Source: Nitrospira sp.
GTDB taxonomy: Bacteria; UBA9089; CG2-30-40-21; SBAY01
Length of the DNA stretch: 14,876 bases
NCBI GenBank assembly: GCA_005239945.1
Contig: SBAY01000099.1
Location: forward strand, 1 to 14,876
Reading direction: 5' to 3'
Made by a program: the position numbers and the translations under genes. The notes under the pieces were generated by a model, which was not told the origin of the DNA, searched no databases, and saw only the letters and a list, made by a program, of their open reading frames with translations. This document shows positions 7,426-14,527 of this stretch, in pieces; the stretch's first letter is position 1; the number at the start of each line of letters is the position of its first letter.

Positions 7426-9181
7426 CTTTTCTGATTCCTACCTCATAAGAGCTGGGTTTTCCCATCTCCCAGGCCACATCTATCATATGGGCTGAATCAA
7501 AGGCTTCCGAATGGATATTGGGACAGGTCGCTCGATGAATCGAAACACCATGTCCACGGGTAATGTAGCCTACAATTTTATCCCCTGAAACAGGATGACA
7601 GCATTTCGAGAAAATAACCTCTAATCCATCCACTCCAGCAATTTTTATCTTAGCCGGCAATGGTTTAGGCGTTCGATGTAATACCTCTTTTGCGGTTGTA
7701 GATAACGGAAGGTGAACTACCTTAGCCTCTTTAGGTGGTGGTATTTCCTCTTCATTTTTCATCCATTGTCTTATTCGGCTTTTGGTTTTAGAAGTCCTGA
7801 CTATTCTCAACCAATCCTGATGAGGTTTAACCCGGTTGGAGGTAATTATCTCGACTATATCTCCATTTTTAAGTTTATAATCAAGCGGAACGATTTTACC
7901 GGCTACCTTAGCCCCAAAACAATGGTCGCCAATTTCACTATGAACCGCATAGGCAAAATCAATAGGTGTAGAACCCAGCGGTAATTTTTTTACCGCTCCC
8001 TTAGGTGTAAAGACAAAGACCTCATCGGCAAAAAGGTCTAATTTGAAGTGTTCCATAAAATCTTTTGCATCGGTGAGGTCCTGGTATGTCTCGATAAGTC
8101 TTCTGGCCCACTTTAATTTTTTATTTAATTCTGCATCGAATTTCCCCTTTCCACCATCTTCTTTATATTGCCAATGAGCGGCAATTCCTTCTTCGCAAAT
8201 AGTATGCATCTCTTTGCTTCTAATTTGTATCTCTAATGGTCTTCCATCTGTAGCTATAACCGTTGTATGAAGGGATTGATAGTTGTTTGTTTTAGGGTTG
8301 GCAATATAGTCTTTAAACCTTTCCGGTATTGGTGTCCAGAGTGAATGAACTATTCCCAGTGCTTCATAGCAATTTTTTTCATTTGTTATAACCCGCACCC
8401 CCGAAATATCATATATCCCATCAAATGGTTTATTTTGAGATTTTATTTTAAGGTAAATACTATAAAAGTGTTTTGGCCGTCCTTCAACAGATGCCTCTAT
8501 TTCAGCCTTTTTAAATTTTGACATTAATTCCTTTTTAATCTTTTCGATATAGGCTTCTCTGGCCTGTCTTTTTTCGGATATTTTTTTAGCTATCTCCTGA
8601 TAAGCTTCTGGGTTTAAACACTCAAAGGATAAATCTTCTAATTCCCATCTTAATTTACCAATACCCAATCTATTGGCCAGAGGGGCATAAATTTCCTGAG
8701 TCTCTTTAGCCACGGTCATTCTATTCTCTTCAGATACAAATCTTATGGTGCGCATATTATGGAGCCTGTCGGCTAATTTAATCAGGATAACCCGTATATC
8801 CTTAGCCATAGCTAAGAGCATTTTGCGTAAATTTTCAGCCTGCTCGGTAACTTTATGAGGATGGGTAAGTTTTTTGATTTTCGAGACTCCCTCAATCAAT
8901 AAAAAAACATCCTCTCCAAATTTCTCTTTGATTTTATCCGGTGGGAATTGTGTATCCTCAAGTAAATCATGTAAAAGTCCGGCAATAATCGTGTCTGTAT
9001 CTAATTTAAGTTCCGACAGGATATAGGCGACCCATAAAGGATGGATAATGAACGGTTCACCTGACCGTCTTAACTGTCCTTCATGAGCCATCTCAGCCAC
9101 ATGGTAAGCCTGCTCAAGTAATTTGACATCTGCCTTTGGATTATACCTTAATATTGATTTTATTAATCTTTCAAAGGTCAT
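7412..9181 (-). CDS. Bifunctional (p)ppGpp synthetase/hydrolase (Rel/SpoT), lacking the ACT domain
   Basis: This is a RelA/SpoT homologue that makes and degrades the alarmone (p)ppGpp. Its HD hydrolase domain (about 24-170) keeps H47, the H71-D72 pair with ED at 75-76 (HDLLED) and LADRLHNMRT (136-145), so hydrolase activity is expected. The synthetase domain (about 230-345) has GRPKHFYSIY (234-243), YDISGVRV and RFKDYIANPKTNNYQSLHT (288-306). The TGS domain spans about 387-448. A conserved-cysteine segment follows (CCHP at 527-530, C553). Long family members then have an ACT domain and run to roughly 700-750 residues. This one stops at 589, right after IDVAWE and a short Tyr-Glu-Val strand, inside an inverted repeat, which looks like loss of the ACT regulatory domain. 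AAGGTGAG precedes ATG 9181. It lies downstream of secF in the same run. Confidence 0.95.
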   Translation of the reverse strand: MTFERLIKSILRYNPKADVKLLEQAYHVAEMAHEGQLRRSGEPFIIHPLWVAYILSELKLDTDTIIAGLLHDLLEDTQFPPDKIKEKFGEDVFLLIEGVSKIKKLTHPHKVTEQAENLRKMLLAMAKDIRVILIKLADRLHNMRTIRFVSEENRMTVAKETQEIYAPLANRLGIGKLRWELEDLSFECLNPEAYQEIAKKISEKRQAREAYIEKIKKELMSKFKKAEIEASVEGRPKHFYSIYLKIKSQNKPFDGIYDISGVRVITNEKNCYEALGIVHSLWTPIPERFKDYIANPKTNNYQSLHTTVIATDGRPLEIQIRSKEMHTICEEGIAAHWQYKEDGGKGKFDAELNKKLKWARRLIETYQDLTDAKDFMEHFKLDLFADEVFVFTPKGAVKKLPLGSTPIDFAYAVHSEIGDHCFGAKVAGKIVPLDYKLKNGDIVEIITSNRVKPHQDWLRIVRTSKTKSRIRQWMKNEEEIPPPKEAKVVHLPLSTTAKEVLHRTPKPLPAKIKIAGVDGLEVIFSKCCHPVSGDKIVGYITRGHGVSIHRATCPNIHSEAFDSAHMIDVAWEMGKPSSYEVGIRKAINN

Positions 9182-9201
9182 TTTCTCACCTTTTTTGTTT
9201 T

Positions 9202-9230
9202 GTCTGACCTGTTTGAATAGTCTGACCTGT
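9202..9230. repeat. 18-bp-period direct repeat between secF and rel
   Basis: gtctgacctgt occurs at 9202-9212 and 9220-9230, an 18-bp period, in the 66-bp gap between secF and rel. The repeat lies just upstream of the rel ribosome binding site. No hairpin or promoter was evident. Confidence 0.55.
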
Positions 9231-9247
9231 CCGATTTAGCTGACAGA

Positions 9248-10195
9248 TTATTTACTTTTTTTATTACTAGTTTCCGGTGTTGTTGATTTTACTTTTTTAG
9301 TTGCCAGGAGGTGCCATTCGACTAAAATAGGACTGGCAACAAAAATAGAAGAGTATGTGCCGACAATAACGCCTATCAATAAAACTAAACAAAAATCAAA
9401 AGTTACCTGGCTACCTCTAATGATGAGAGCAAGGAGGACTATTAATACAGTAAGTGAGGTAACTATAGTTCGACTTAACACCTCATTTATACTTGAGTTA
9501 ATGACGACATCATAGAGTTCCTTGCGGCGAAGTTTCAGGTTCTCACGAATACGGTCGAAAACTATGACAGTATCGGTCAGTGAGTAGCCTGCTAAAGTCA
9601 GGAGGGCGGATATAGTCAGGAGGGTAACTTCACGGTTGGTGATCCAGATTATTCCATAGACAACTAAAACATCATGAAGAGTAGCTATGGCGGCGGCGAC
9701 CCCAAATCTAAAATCAAATCTAAACGCTATGTATATCATCATAGCGATAATTGCCCAGAATATAGCCCATAAGGCCTTTTCCCGAAGTTCTCCACCAATC
9801 TTGGGACCTACATATTCTATTCCTTCCATTATAAACCTATTGCCTTCGAATTCCCTGGCCAATATCTTTCTGATTCGCTCATCTATCCGTTCACCAACTA
9901 CCTCTTGTTTCCTTGTTCTAATCAAAACCCGATTACCTTCGGCTATTTGTTGTATTTCACTATCAGCCAGATCATTTGAAATTAGTGCCTGACGTAATAC
10001 ATCTGCCGCCACAGGTTTTTGGAATTTTACCTGAACCAATGAACCACCGGCAAAGTCAACCCCAAGGTTTGCCTTACCAATAAAGGTAAAAATAATAGCA
10101 ATTATACCTAATAAGGTTAACACACCTGAGAGGATAAAGGCATAATACCGTTTGCCTATAAAGTTTACCTTCGGATTTTTAATTAATTCTAACAT
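9248..10195 (-). CDS. secF: Protein translocase subunit SecF
   Basis: SecF pairs with SecD in the inner membrane and uses the proton gradient to help pull preproteins through SecYEG. The 315-residue protein shows the family layout: a first membrane helix (about 18-40), the NLGVDFAGG signature (43-51), a small periplasmic P4-like domain (to about 130), then five more hydrophobic helices (about 139-297). The conserved GYSLTDTVIVFDRIREN (203-219) is present, with the charged residues expected in the proton path. The tail is lysine/serine-rich. ATG 10195 has a GAGGAG-type Shine-Dalgarno sequence. Its stop is 66 bp before rel. Unlike the usual arrangement, it is separated from secD by two small genes. 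Confidence 0.96.
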   Translation of the reverse strand: MLELIKNPKVNFIGKRYYAFILSGVLTLLGIIAIIFTFIGKANLGVDFAGGSLVQVKFQKPVAADVLRQALISNDLADSEIQQIAEGNRVLIRTRKQEVVGERIDERIRKILAREFEGNRFIMEGIEYVGPKIGGELREKALWAIFWAIIAMMIYIAFRFDFRFGVAAAIATLHDVLVVYGIIWITNREVTLLTISALLTLAGYSLTDTVIVFDRIRENLKLRRKELYDVVINSSINEVLSRTIVTSLTVLIVLLALIIRGSQVTFDFCLVLLIGVIVGTYSSIFVASPILVEWHLLATKKVKSTTPETSNKKSK

Positions 10196-10212
10196 TGCCT
10201 ACTCCTCTATCT

Positions 10213-10488
10213 TTAAGTTAATTTTACATTGGCTAATTTATCCACAGATACTCCCGCGTGTAAAAAACATGTTAATCCTAATCCTAATAGGGCAAAATAG
10301 ATTGTTACTATGGTATTACAATTTGGATTAAACAAACACCTATCATATAATAAAACTGTAATAAAAACTCCTAAAGCGGAGAAGATTATTTTCCAACCCC
10401 ATTCAATTAAATAATATTTCCACTTAGGAGTTTTATATTTCACATCTTCCGGAGATACTTCATATTTTTTCTTCTCTAAATTCTCCAT
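10213..10488 (-). CDS. Small two-helix membrane protein of unknown function
   Basis: This product of about 91 residues has a charged N-terminus (MENLEKKKYEVSPEDVKYKT), then two hydrophobic helices (about 31-48 and 58-78) joined by a short loop with two cysteines (C51, C57) that could form a disulfide if extracytoplasmic. The ATG at 10488 is preferred, with GGGGT upstream; an earlier in-frame ATG at 10515 would overlap the preceding gene by 40 nt. Even from 10488 its start overlaps the 3' end of the zinc-ribbon gene by 13 nt, suggesting translational coupling. It ends 17 nt before secF. I do not recognise the family. Its position between secD and secF makes a membrane or export-related role possible but unproven. 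Confidence 0.7.
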   Translation of the reverse strand: MENLEKKKYEVSPEDVKYKTPKWKYYLIEWGWKIIFSALGVFITVLLYDRCLFNPNCNTIVTIYFALLGLGLTCFLHAGVSVDKLANVKLT

Positions 10489-10670
10489 ATCAGATCTACC
10501 CCACAATGAGAACATTTACTAATTCTTTCTTCAATCTCATTACGGCAATGGGGACATAAATAAACTTTTTGTGAAAAAGCCTTTATAAGTTCAACGGTAA
10601 TCCATGCTCCCCCTATAAGTCCCCCTATTCTAAATAAATTATCTAAAAAGCTTTCTTTTTCTTGTGCCAT
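10476..10670 (-). CDS. Small zinc-ribbon protein with a hydrophobic N-terminal segment
   Basis: The 64-residue product carries a hydrophobic stretch (about 12-32, LFRIGGLIGGAWITVELIKA) and then a Cys4 zinc ribbon, CPHC (39-42) and CSHC (53-56). The tail after the ribbon is only eight residues long (GVDLIWRI). The hydrophobic part is short enough to be either a membrane anchor or an amphipathic helix. ATG 10670 is chosen because AAGGTG lies about 6 nt upstream; a GTG at 10679 is in frame but overlaps that site. It follows the secD stop by 13 nt and overlaps the next small membrane gene by 13 nt. I do not recognise the family beyond the zinc ribbon; partner or substrate is unknown. Confidence 0.75.
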   Translation of the reverse strand: MAQEKESFLDNLFRIGGLIGGAWITVELIKAFSQKVYLCPHCRNEIEERISKCSHCGVDLIWRI

Positions 10671-10683
10671 TTTTATCACCTTA

Positions 10684-11976
10684 TTAAATACTAAGCGTCT
10701 GATATTCCTTTCTTAAATCAAAGATAAAGCGGGTAATGACTATGGCCGTAAATAAACTAATTGTTACCCCCAGGGATAAGGTGAGGGCAAAGCCTTTAAT
10801 AGGACCTGTTCCAAAGGTAAAAAGGATTAATCCGGTAATTAGTGTGGTTACATGAGAATCGAATACCGTCCCAAATGCCTTTTTATAGCCGGCATCGATA
10901 GCGGCTTTAACTGTTCTGCCTGCTCGTAATTCTTCCCTTATTCGTTCGAAGATAATCACATTGGAATCCAGTGCCATACCCATAGTCAGGATAATACCGG
11001 CTATGCCTGGTAAGGTTAATGTCCCTTTAAAACCGGCTAAACAACCTAAAAGCATAATCAAGCAACCAACTAAGCCTACATTAGCAATCATTCCGGATAA
11101 CTTATAGTAAATAACCATAAACAAACCAACCAGAACAAATCCGGCTATCGAGGCAACAACCCCTTTGCGAATAGAATCTGCTCCTAAAGAAGGACCTACT
11201 GTCCGCTCTTCTATAATTTTAACCGGGGCAGGAAGAGCTCCAGCCCGTAAGATAATTTTCAGGTTCCTGGCTTCCTCTAATGAAAAATTACCTTCGATTT
11301 GTGCCCGTCCACCATCGATTCTACTTCTAATTACCGGGGCAGACCTGACCTTACCATCTAAAACAATAGCCAATTGTTCGTTGATATGAGCATCAGTAAC
11401 CTTAGCAAACTTTCTGGCTCCCATTTTATTAAATTCAAGAGAGACGACTGTCTGGGACATTATCCCCCCTCCTCCACCGCTATCAACCCAGGCGTTCACT
11501 AAGGTATCACCGGTTAATTCCGGCTCCTTTTTGACCAATAATTTTTTGCCTTCATCATCCTCCAATATTTCATAACCCTTTGGAATTTTTCCTGCCTCGG
11601 CCTCATCCAATCGTTCATTATCAACTAATCTAAATTCTAAAAGGGCGGTTGAACCAATTAAATTTTTAGCCCGTCGTGGGTCTTTTAAACCAGGCAATTG
11701 AACAACGATTTTATCCTTCCCCTGTTTTTGAATGATGGGTTCTGAGACACCAAAAGTATCTATCCGATTACGGATAATCTCTAAAGCCCTGTCCACGGCA
11801 TCAGAAGGGTCGGAACCAGGCGGTAATTTAGTCGTGTCCACCTCTAAAATTAAATGCATCCCCCCCTGGAGGTCCAAACCCAATTTCAGCTTTTCCTTAG
11901 GAGGGTACAAAAGAAATAGACAGGTACCTGTTACGACTATAGTTAAAAAGATATTCCATTTTATATTTTTTCGCAC
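10684..11976 (-). CDS. secD: Protein translocase subunit SecD
   Basis: SecD is the larger proton-driven partner of SecF in Sec-dependent export. The 430-residue protein is a compact form (E. coli SecD is about 615). It has an N-terminal membrane helix (8-25), the LGLDLQGGMHL signature (32-42), a reduced periplasmic P1 region (about 45-265) and helices from about residue 272 to 420. The conserved MALDSNVIIFERIREELR lies at 334-351. A glycine run (GGGGG, 167-171) sits in the periplasmic domain. The start codon is GTG at 11976, with GGGAG about 9-10 nt upstream. It lies 113 bp downstream of the coiled-coil membrane gene, with a large hairpin in the gap. No yajC is seen next to it. Confidence 0.96.
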   Translation of the reverse strand: MRKNIKWNIFLTIVVTGTCLFLLYPPKEKLKLGLDLQGGMHLILEVDTTKLPPGSDPSDAVDRALEIIRNRIDTFGVSEPIIQKQGKDKIVVQLPGLKDPRRAKNLIGSTALLEFRLVDNERLDEAEAGKIPKGYEILEDDEGKKLLVKKEPELTGDTLVNAWVDSGGGGGIMSQTVVSLEFNKMGARKFAKVTDAHINEQLAIVLDGKVRSAPVIRSRIDGGRAQIEGNFSLEEARNLKIILRAGALPAPVKIIEERTVGPSLGADSIRKGVVASIAGFVLVGLFMVIYYKLSGMIANVGLVGCLIMLLGCLAGFKGTLTLPGIAGIILTMGMALDSNVIIFERIREELRAGRTVKAAIDAGYKKAFGTVFDSHVTTLITGLILFTFGTGPIKGFALTLSLGVTISLFTAIVITRFIFDLRKEYQTLSI

Positions 11977-11999
11977 TTATTTAATCTCCCTTGTGAAAT

Positions 12000-12087
12000 G
12001 ATTTTCGATTTTGGATTTTCGATTGAAGGATCTTATATCCTTAATCCTCAATCCTCAATCCAAAATCGAAAATCCAAAATCGAAATC
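12000..12087. repeat. Intergenic nested inverted repeat upstream of secD
   Basis: Perfect 22-bp arms at 12003-12024 and 12064-12085 (core TTCGATTTTGGATTTTCG) enclose a 39-nt loop. The loop holds a smaller hairpin (aaggat 12026-12031 with atcctt 12037-12042) and a short tandem repeat, aatcctcaatcctcaatcc (12043-12061). It nearly fills the gap between the coiled-coil gene and secD. No T-run follows on the minus strand, so attenuation or RNA stabilisation is as plausible as termination. Confidence 0.8.
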
Positions 12088-12089
12088 AC

Positions 12090-13559
12090 CTATTTCTTCC
12101 TCAATCCCAGGATTAATCGTACTTCACCCTTACCCAATTTAGTTCGTTGGGCTATTTCATCAATCGATAGTCCTTCATCGGATAATTTGTATATCTGGTT
12201 ATGAAGGATTTCACGATTTTTCTTATCTTTATTTGTGGGTAGTTTTGCCTCTTCTGTCTTTAAGACAGGTTTAGCAATAACCCCTTCAGTTCTTGGTAAA
12301 GAAGAAACCATAGAATCAACCATTATCAGTCTGCTTTCTATCTCACTTAGTGTTTTTTCTAAACTCTTGTTTTTCTTATTAATAGGCTCTATTTTTCTCT
12401 CTATCTTATCTTCGATTTCAGTCATCATTCGTTCATTAGAAATCTGCATCTTTTTAAATTCATTCTCGATTGGTTTATACAACTCCAGGCTTGTTTGATA
12501 AGCCAATTCTTTCACACTTAATCCTTTTAGTGCATCTAAGGGAGCAAGTCTTTTATCAAGTTCTCCAAACATCTTTTCTAATCCTTGATAAGACCCCTGT
12601 AATTCTTTTACCTCTGATTCAAATGGTTTTAAAACTTCCTTAGATGTCTCACGAACAATTTCATCTACCGAAGTCCCTTTTAAGGAAGCAATAGGAGAAA
12701 GCTTTTTCTCTACATTTTCTATTGTTTTTTCGAATTCCCGATAGCCTGCTTGTAATTCTTTTATATCCTCGACCAAGGATTTATACTGGGCAGGTTTTTC
12801 TACGGCAATTCCGCCGATTTCTGCTAAAGCAGCCAATTCCTTTTGTCTCCATAAATATCTAACAAACAAAAAGAGGATTAGGGTAAAAAATCCTGAGAGA
12901 ATAATCCCCCATCTTAAGACAGGATTTATCCTTTGAAAGGCAAATTCCCGTTTTTTCATCATGGTTTCTTCTGCCGGTTGAGGAGGGGCAGGCGGGATAA
13001 TTTCTTCTTCCTTTTCTGGTTTTATAGGAATAGAACTTATAGGTTTTATTGGTTTTTCCGGTTTGACTTTAGGTTTAGGTAAAAATTCTTCTCCTGGGGC
13101 CAATTGCAAAAAATACCTGGAACTTTCTGGCATGACAGCTTGTGGTTTTGCAGGAACTTTTGCCTTGACTACAACCTTTGGAAGTTCTTCTTCTCCTTCG
13201 GCAAATTTCAATCCTAATCGTTTAAATTCTTCCTCTTTTGCCTCTTTGGGTTCAGGAGAGACAACCTCAGGTATTTCCGATATCTTAGGACGCATCCCTT
13301 CAACTCGAGGTGTTACTTCTCCTATCTCTTTTTTTTCAATTTTCTTAATCTCTTCCACCTTTCCCTCTACTTCTGAAGATGAAGAAATTGGTGAACCAAT
13401 GGGCTTGATTAAATCTTCTCCATCATTTCTTAAAGAAAACTGTCCTATTTTTGATGTAGTTGTTTGTGCTTTTGAAAGTACTTGAGTCTCGCCTATCCTC
13501 AAACTACCTATGACAAATATAAGTGACACCAATAAAAATCTTAAAAAAGTTTTTATCAT
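12090..13559 (-). CDS. Membrane-anchored coiled-coil protein with C-terminal helix-turn-helix-like motif
   Basis: The 489-residue protein starts with a signal-anchor or signal peptide (KTFLRFLLVSLIFVIGSL, 3-20). A long disordered Pro/Lys/Glu-rich region follows (about 40-205), then a single strong membrane helix (about 214-235) flanked by RYLWRQK, which by the positive-inside rule puts the C-terminal half in the cytoplasm. Residues 264-314 and 315-365 are a tandem duplication, 22/51 identical, each ending LKGxSVxE...K-P-x-E. A more degenerate coiled coil follows to about 415. The last 40 residues (ILHNQIYKLSDEGLSIDEIA, then QRTKLGKGEVRLILGLRKK) resemble the short C-terminal helix-turn-helix-like motif of DUF6115/DUF2802-type proteins. 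GGGAGG lies 8 nt before ATG 13559. It heads the secD-secF-rel block. Function is not established; a membrane-tethered regulator or scaffold is conceivable. Confidence 0.85.
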   Translation of the reverse strand: MIKTFLRFLLVSLIFVIGSLRIGETQVLSKAQTTTSKIGQFSLRNDGEDLIKPIGSPISSSSEVEGKVEEIKKIEKKEIGEVTPRVEGMRPKISEIPEVVSPEPKEAKEEEFKRLGLKFAEGEEELPKVVVKAKVPAKPQAVMPESSRYFLQLAPGEEFLPKPKVKPEKPIKPISSIPIKPEKEEEIIPPAPPQPAEETMMKKREFAFQRINPVLRWGIILSGFFTLILFLFVRYLWRQKELAALAEIGGIAVEKPAQYKSLVEDIKELQAGYREFEKTIENVEKKLSPIASLKGTSVDEIVRETSKEVLKPFESEVKELQGSYQGLEKMFGELDKRLAPLDALKGLSVKELAYQTSLELYKPIENEFKKMQISNERMMTEIEDKIERKIEPINKKNKSLEKTLSEIESRLIMVDSMVSSLPRTEGVIAKPVLKTEEAKLPTNKDKKNREILHNQIYKLSDEGLSIDEIAQRTKLGKGEVRLILGLRKK

Positions 13560-13591
13560 GATTGTTTCCTCCCATATTTATAGTATCGTCA

Positions 13592-13638
13592 ATATACTAA
13601 TTAGAAATAGTATATCTTATTATATTATATTTTGTCAA
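13592..13638 (-). promoter_or_regulatory. Promoter and possible operator of the coiled-coil/secDF/rel/mutS block
   Basis: On the minus strand, TTGACA (-35, 13633-13638) and TATACT (-10, 13609-13614) are separated by 18 bp. An inverted repeat, atatacta (13592-13599) and tagtatat (13608-13615) with an 8-bp spacer, overlaps the -10 box and transcription start, where a repressor could bind. It is the only good promoter I could find ahead of the block. Confidence 0.55.
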
Positions 13639-13678
13639 CTATTTTTTATGTAAAAAATTAAAAAGTTTACAAAAAAGG

Positions 13679-13707
13679 TTGACAATAAGAAAAAAATATA
13701 GTAAAAT
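13679..13707 (+). promoter_or_regulatory. Sigma70-type promoter of ruvA
   Basis: TTGACA (13679-13684) and TAAAAT (13702-13707) are separated by 17 bp, a close match to consensus. It points away from the promoter at 13609-13638, so the intergenic region is divergent. The leader to ATG 13809 is about 95 nt and contains the GTCTTATA repeats. Confidence 0.6.
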
Positions 13708-13744
13708 GCCTTATAGATAGGGGAGTAGACGAACAAAAACAATA

Positions 13745-13797
13745 AGTCTTATACGTCTTATATGTCTTATAAATCTGATATGTCTTATAAATCTGAC
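13745..13797. repeat. GTCTTATA tandem repeats in the ruvA leader
   Basis: Four spaced copies of gtctta start at 13746, 13755, 13764 and 13782. The 16-bp unit tgtcttataaatctga is exactly repeated at 13763-13778 and 13781-13796, an 18-bp period. They occupy the untranslated leader directly before the AGAGGA ribosome binding site (13798-13803). Confidence 0.7.
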
Positions 13798-13808
13798 AGA
13801 GGAAATTT

Positions 13809-14405
13809 ATGATTGACAGTTTAACTGGAATTTTAAAAGATAAATTGCCTACTTATGTTCTTGTAGAAGTCAACGGCGTAGGATATGGGGTTCATGTCCC
13901 TTTATCTACTTACCATAAATTACCACAAATATCCGAAGAAATCAGGCTGTTCACCCATTTAACGGTTAGAGAAGATGACCTGTCTTTATATGGATTTTAT
14001 ACACCGGAGGAGAAAAGACTTTTTTCAACCCTAATCTCTATTAGCGGTGTAGGGCCAAGGAGTGCCTTAACTATTCTTTCAAGTATCGAGGTATCTCAAT
14101 TTCATCAGGCTATTATTAAAGAGGATATGACTACCCTAACCTCTATTAGTGGCATTGGTAAAAAAACCGCTCAAAGATTAATTTTGGAATTAAAGGATAA
14201 ACTTAAAGAAGATGCTTGCCTTGTCAGGGAATTATCATCGGAAACCAAATCAGATAAAAAAAACATAGAGGATGCAATATTGGCTTTAATTTCTCTTGGA
14301 TATAAAAAGGATACAGCCACTCAAGCAACAAATAAGGCTCTGGATATACTTAAAGAAGGATTTGATATTGAGCAGTTAATTAAGACGGCACTGAAGTTCT
14401 TGTAA
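13809..14405 (+). CDS. ruvA: Holliday junction branch migration protein RuvA
   Basis: RuvA binds four-way junctions as a tetramer and loads the RuvB motor for branch migration. At 198 aa it matches the usual size (E. coli about 203). Domain I is an OB fold starting MIDSLTG, with the acidic pin E55-D56 in REDDLSLYGF (54-63). Domain II has two helix-hairpin-helix motifs, ISISGVGPRSA (76-86) and ISGIGKKTAQRL (113-124). After an acidic/lysine linker, domain III (about 150-198), the RuvB-binding part, is complete (IEDAILALISLGY...). AGAGGA lies 5 nt before the ATG. ruvC and ruvB, common neighbours, are not adjacent: the gene stands alone between a divergent promoter and a minus-strand gene. Confidence 0.97.
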   Translation: MIDSLTGILKDKLPTYVLVEVNGVGYGVHVPLSTYHKLPQISEEIRLFTHLTVREDDLSLYGFYTPEEKRLFSTLISISGVGPRSALTILSSIEVSQFHQAIIKEDMTTLTSISGIGKKTAQRLILELKDKLKEDACLVRELSSETKSDKKNIEDAILALISLGYKKDTATQATNKALDILKEGFDIEQLIKTALKFL

Positions 14406-14440
14406 TAGGACCGATAAGACCTATATGTCCTATTATTTTA
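14403..14440 (+). terminator. Weak terminator-like hairpin after ruvA
   Basis: taataggac (14403-14411, including the ruvA stop codon) pairs perfectly with gtcctatta (14427-14435), leaving a 15-nt loop, followed by a short T-rich stretch (ttttattct, 14436-14444). The stem is AT-rich and the T-run interrupted, so it is a weak candidate. The loop motif ataagacctatat echoes the repeats in the ruvA leader. Confidence 0.35.
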
Positions 14441-14527
14441 TTCTCCTACTCGCAAAATACCTGAAGCAGCAAAAGGTTAAAAAACTATTGAAATTAATAT
14501 TTTTGGTAACATCAGTCTTTCCTTAAC

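Noticed and set aside
9687..9992. Plus-strand 101-codon open frame opposite secF.
   Set aside because: It lies entirely antisense to well-conserved SecF sequence and has no recognisable domain.
11977..12090. An internal promoter for secD in the gap.
   Set aside because: The best boxes on the minus strand (TTGAGG and TATAAG) are only about 15 bp apart and fall within the inverted repeat.
13063..13485. Plus-strand 140-codon open frame opposite the coiled-coil gene.
   Set aside because: It is the shadow of the Pro/Glu/Lys-rich region of the real gene: low-complexity Ser/Thr/Phe product, no credible ribosome binding site.
14425..14526. A 33-codon ORF after ruvA with a hydrophobic product.
   Set aside because: It starts inside the ruvA hairpin, has no Shine-Dalgarno sequence and is too short to distinguish from chance.
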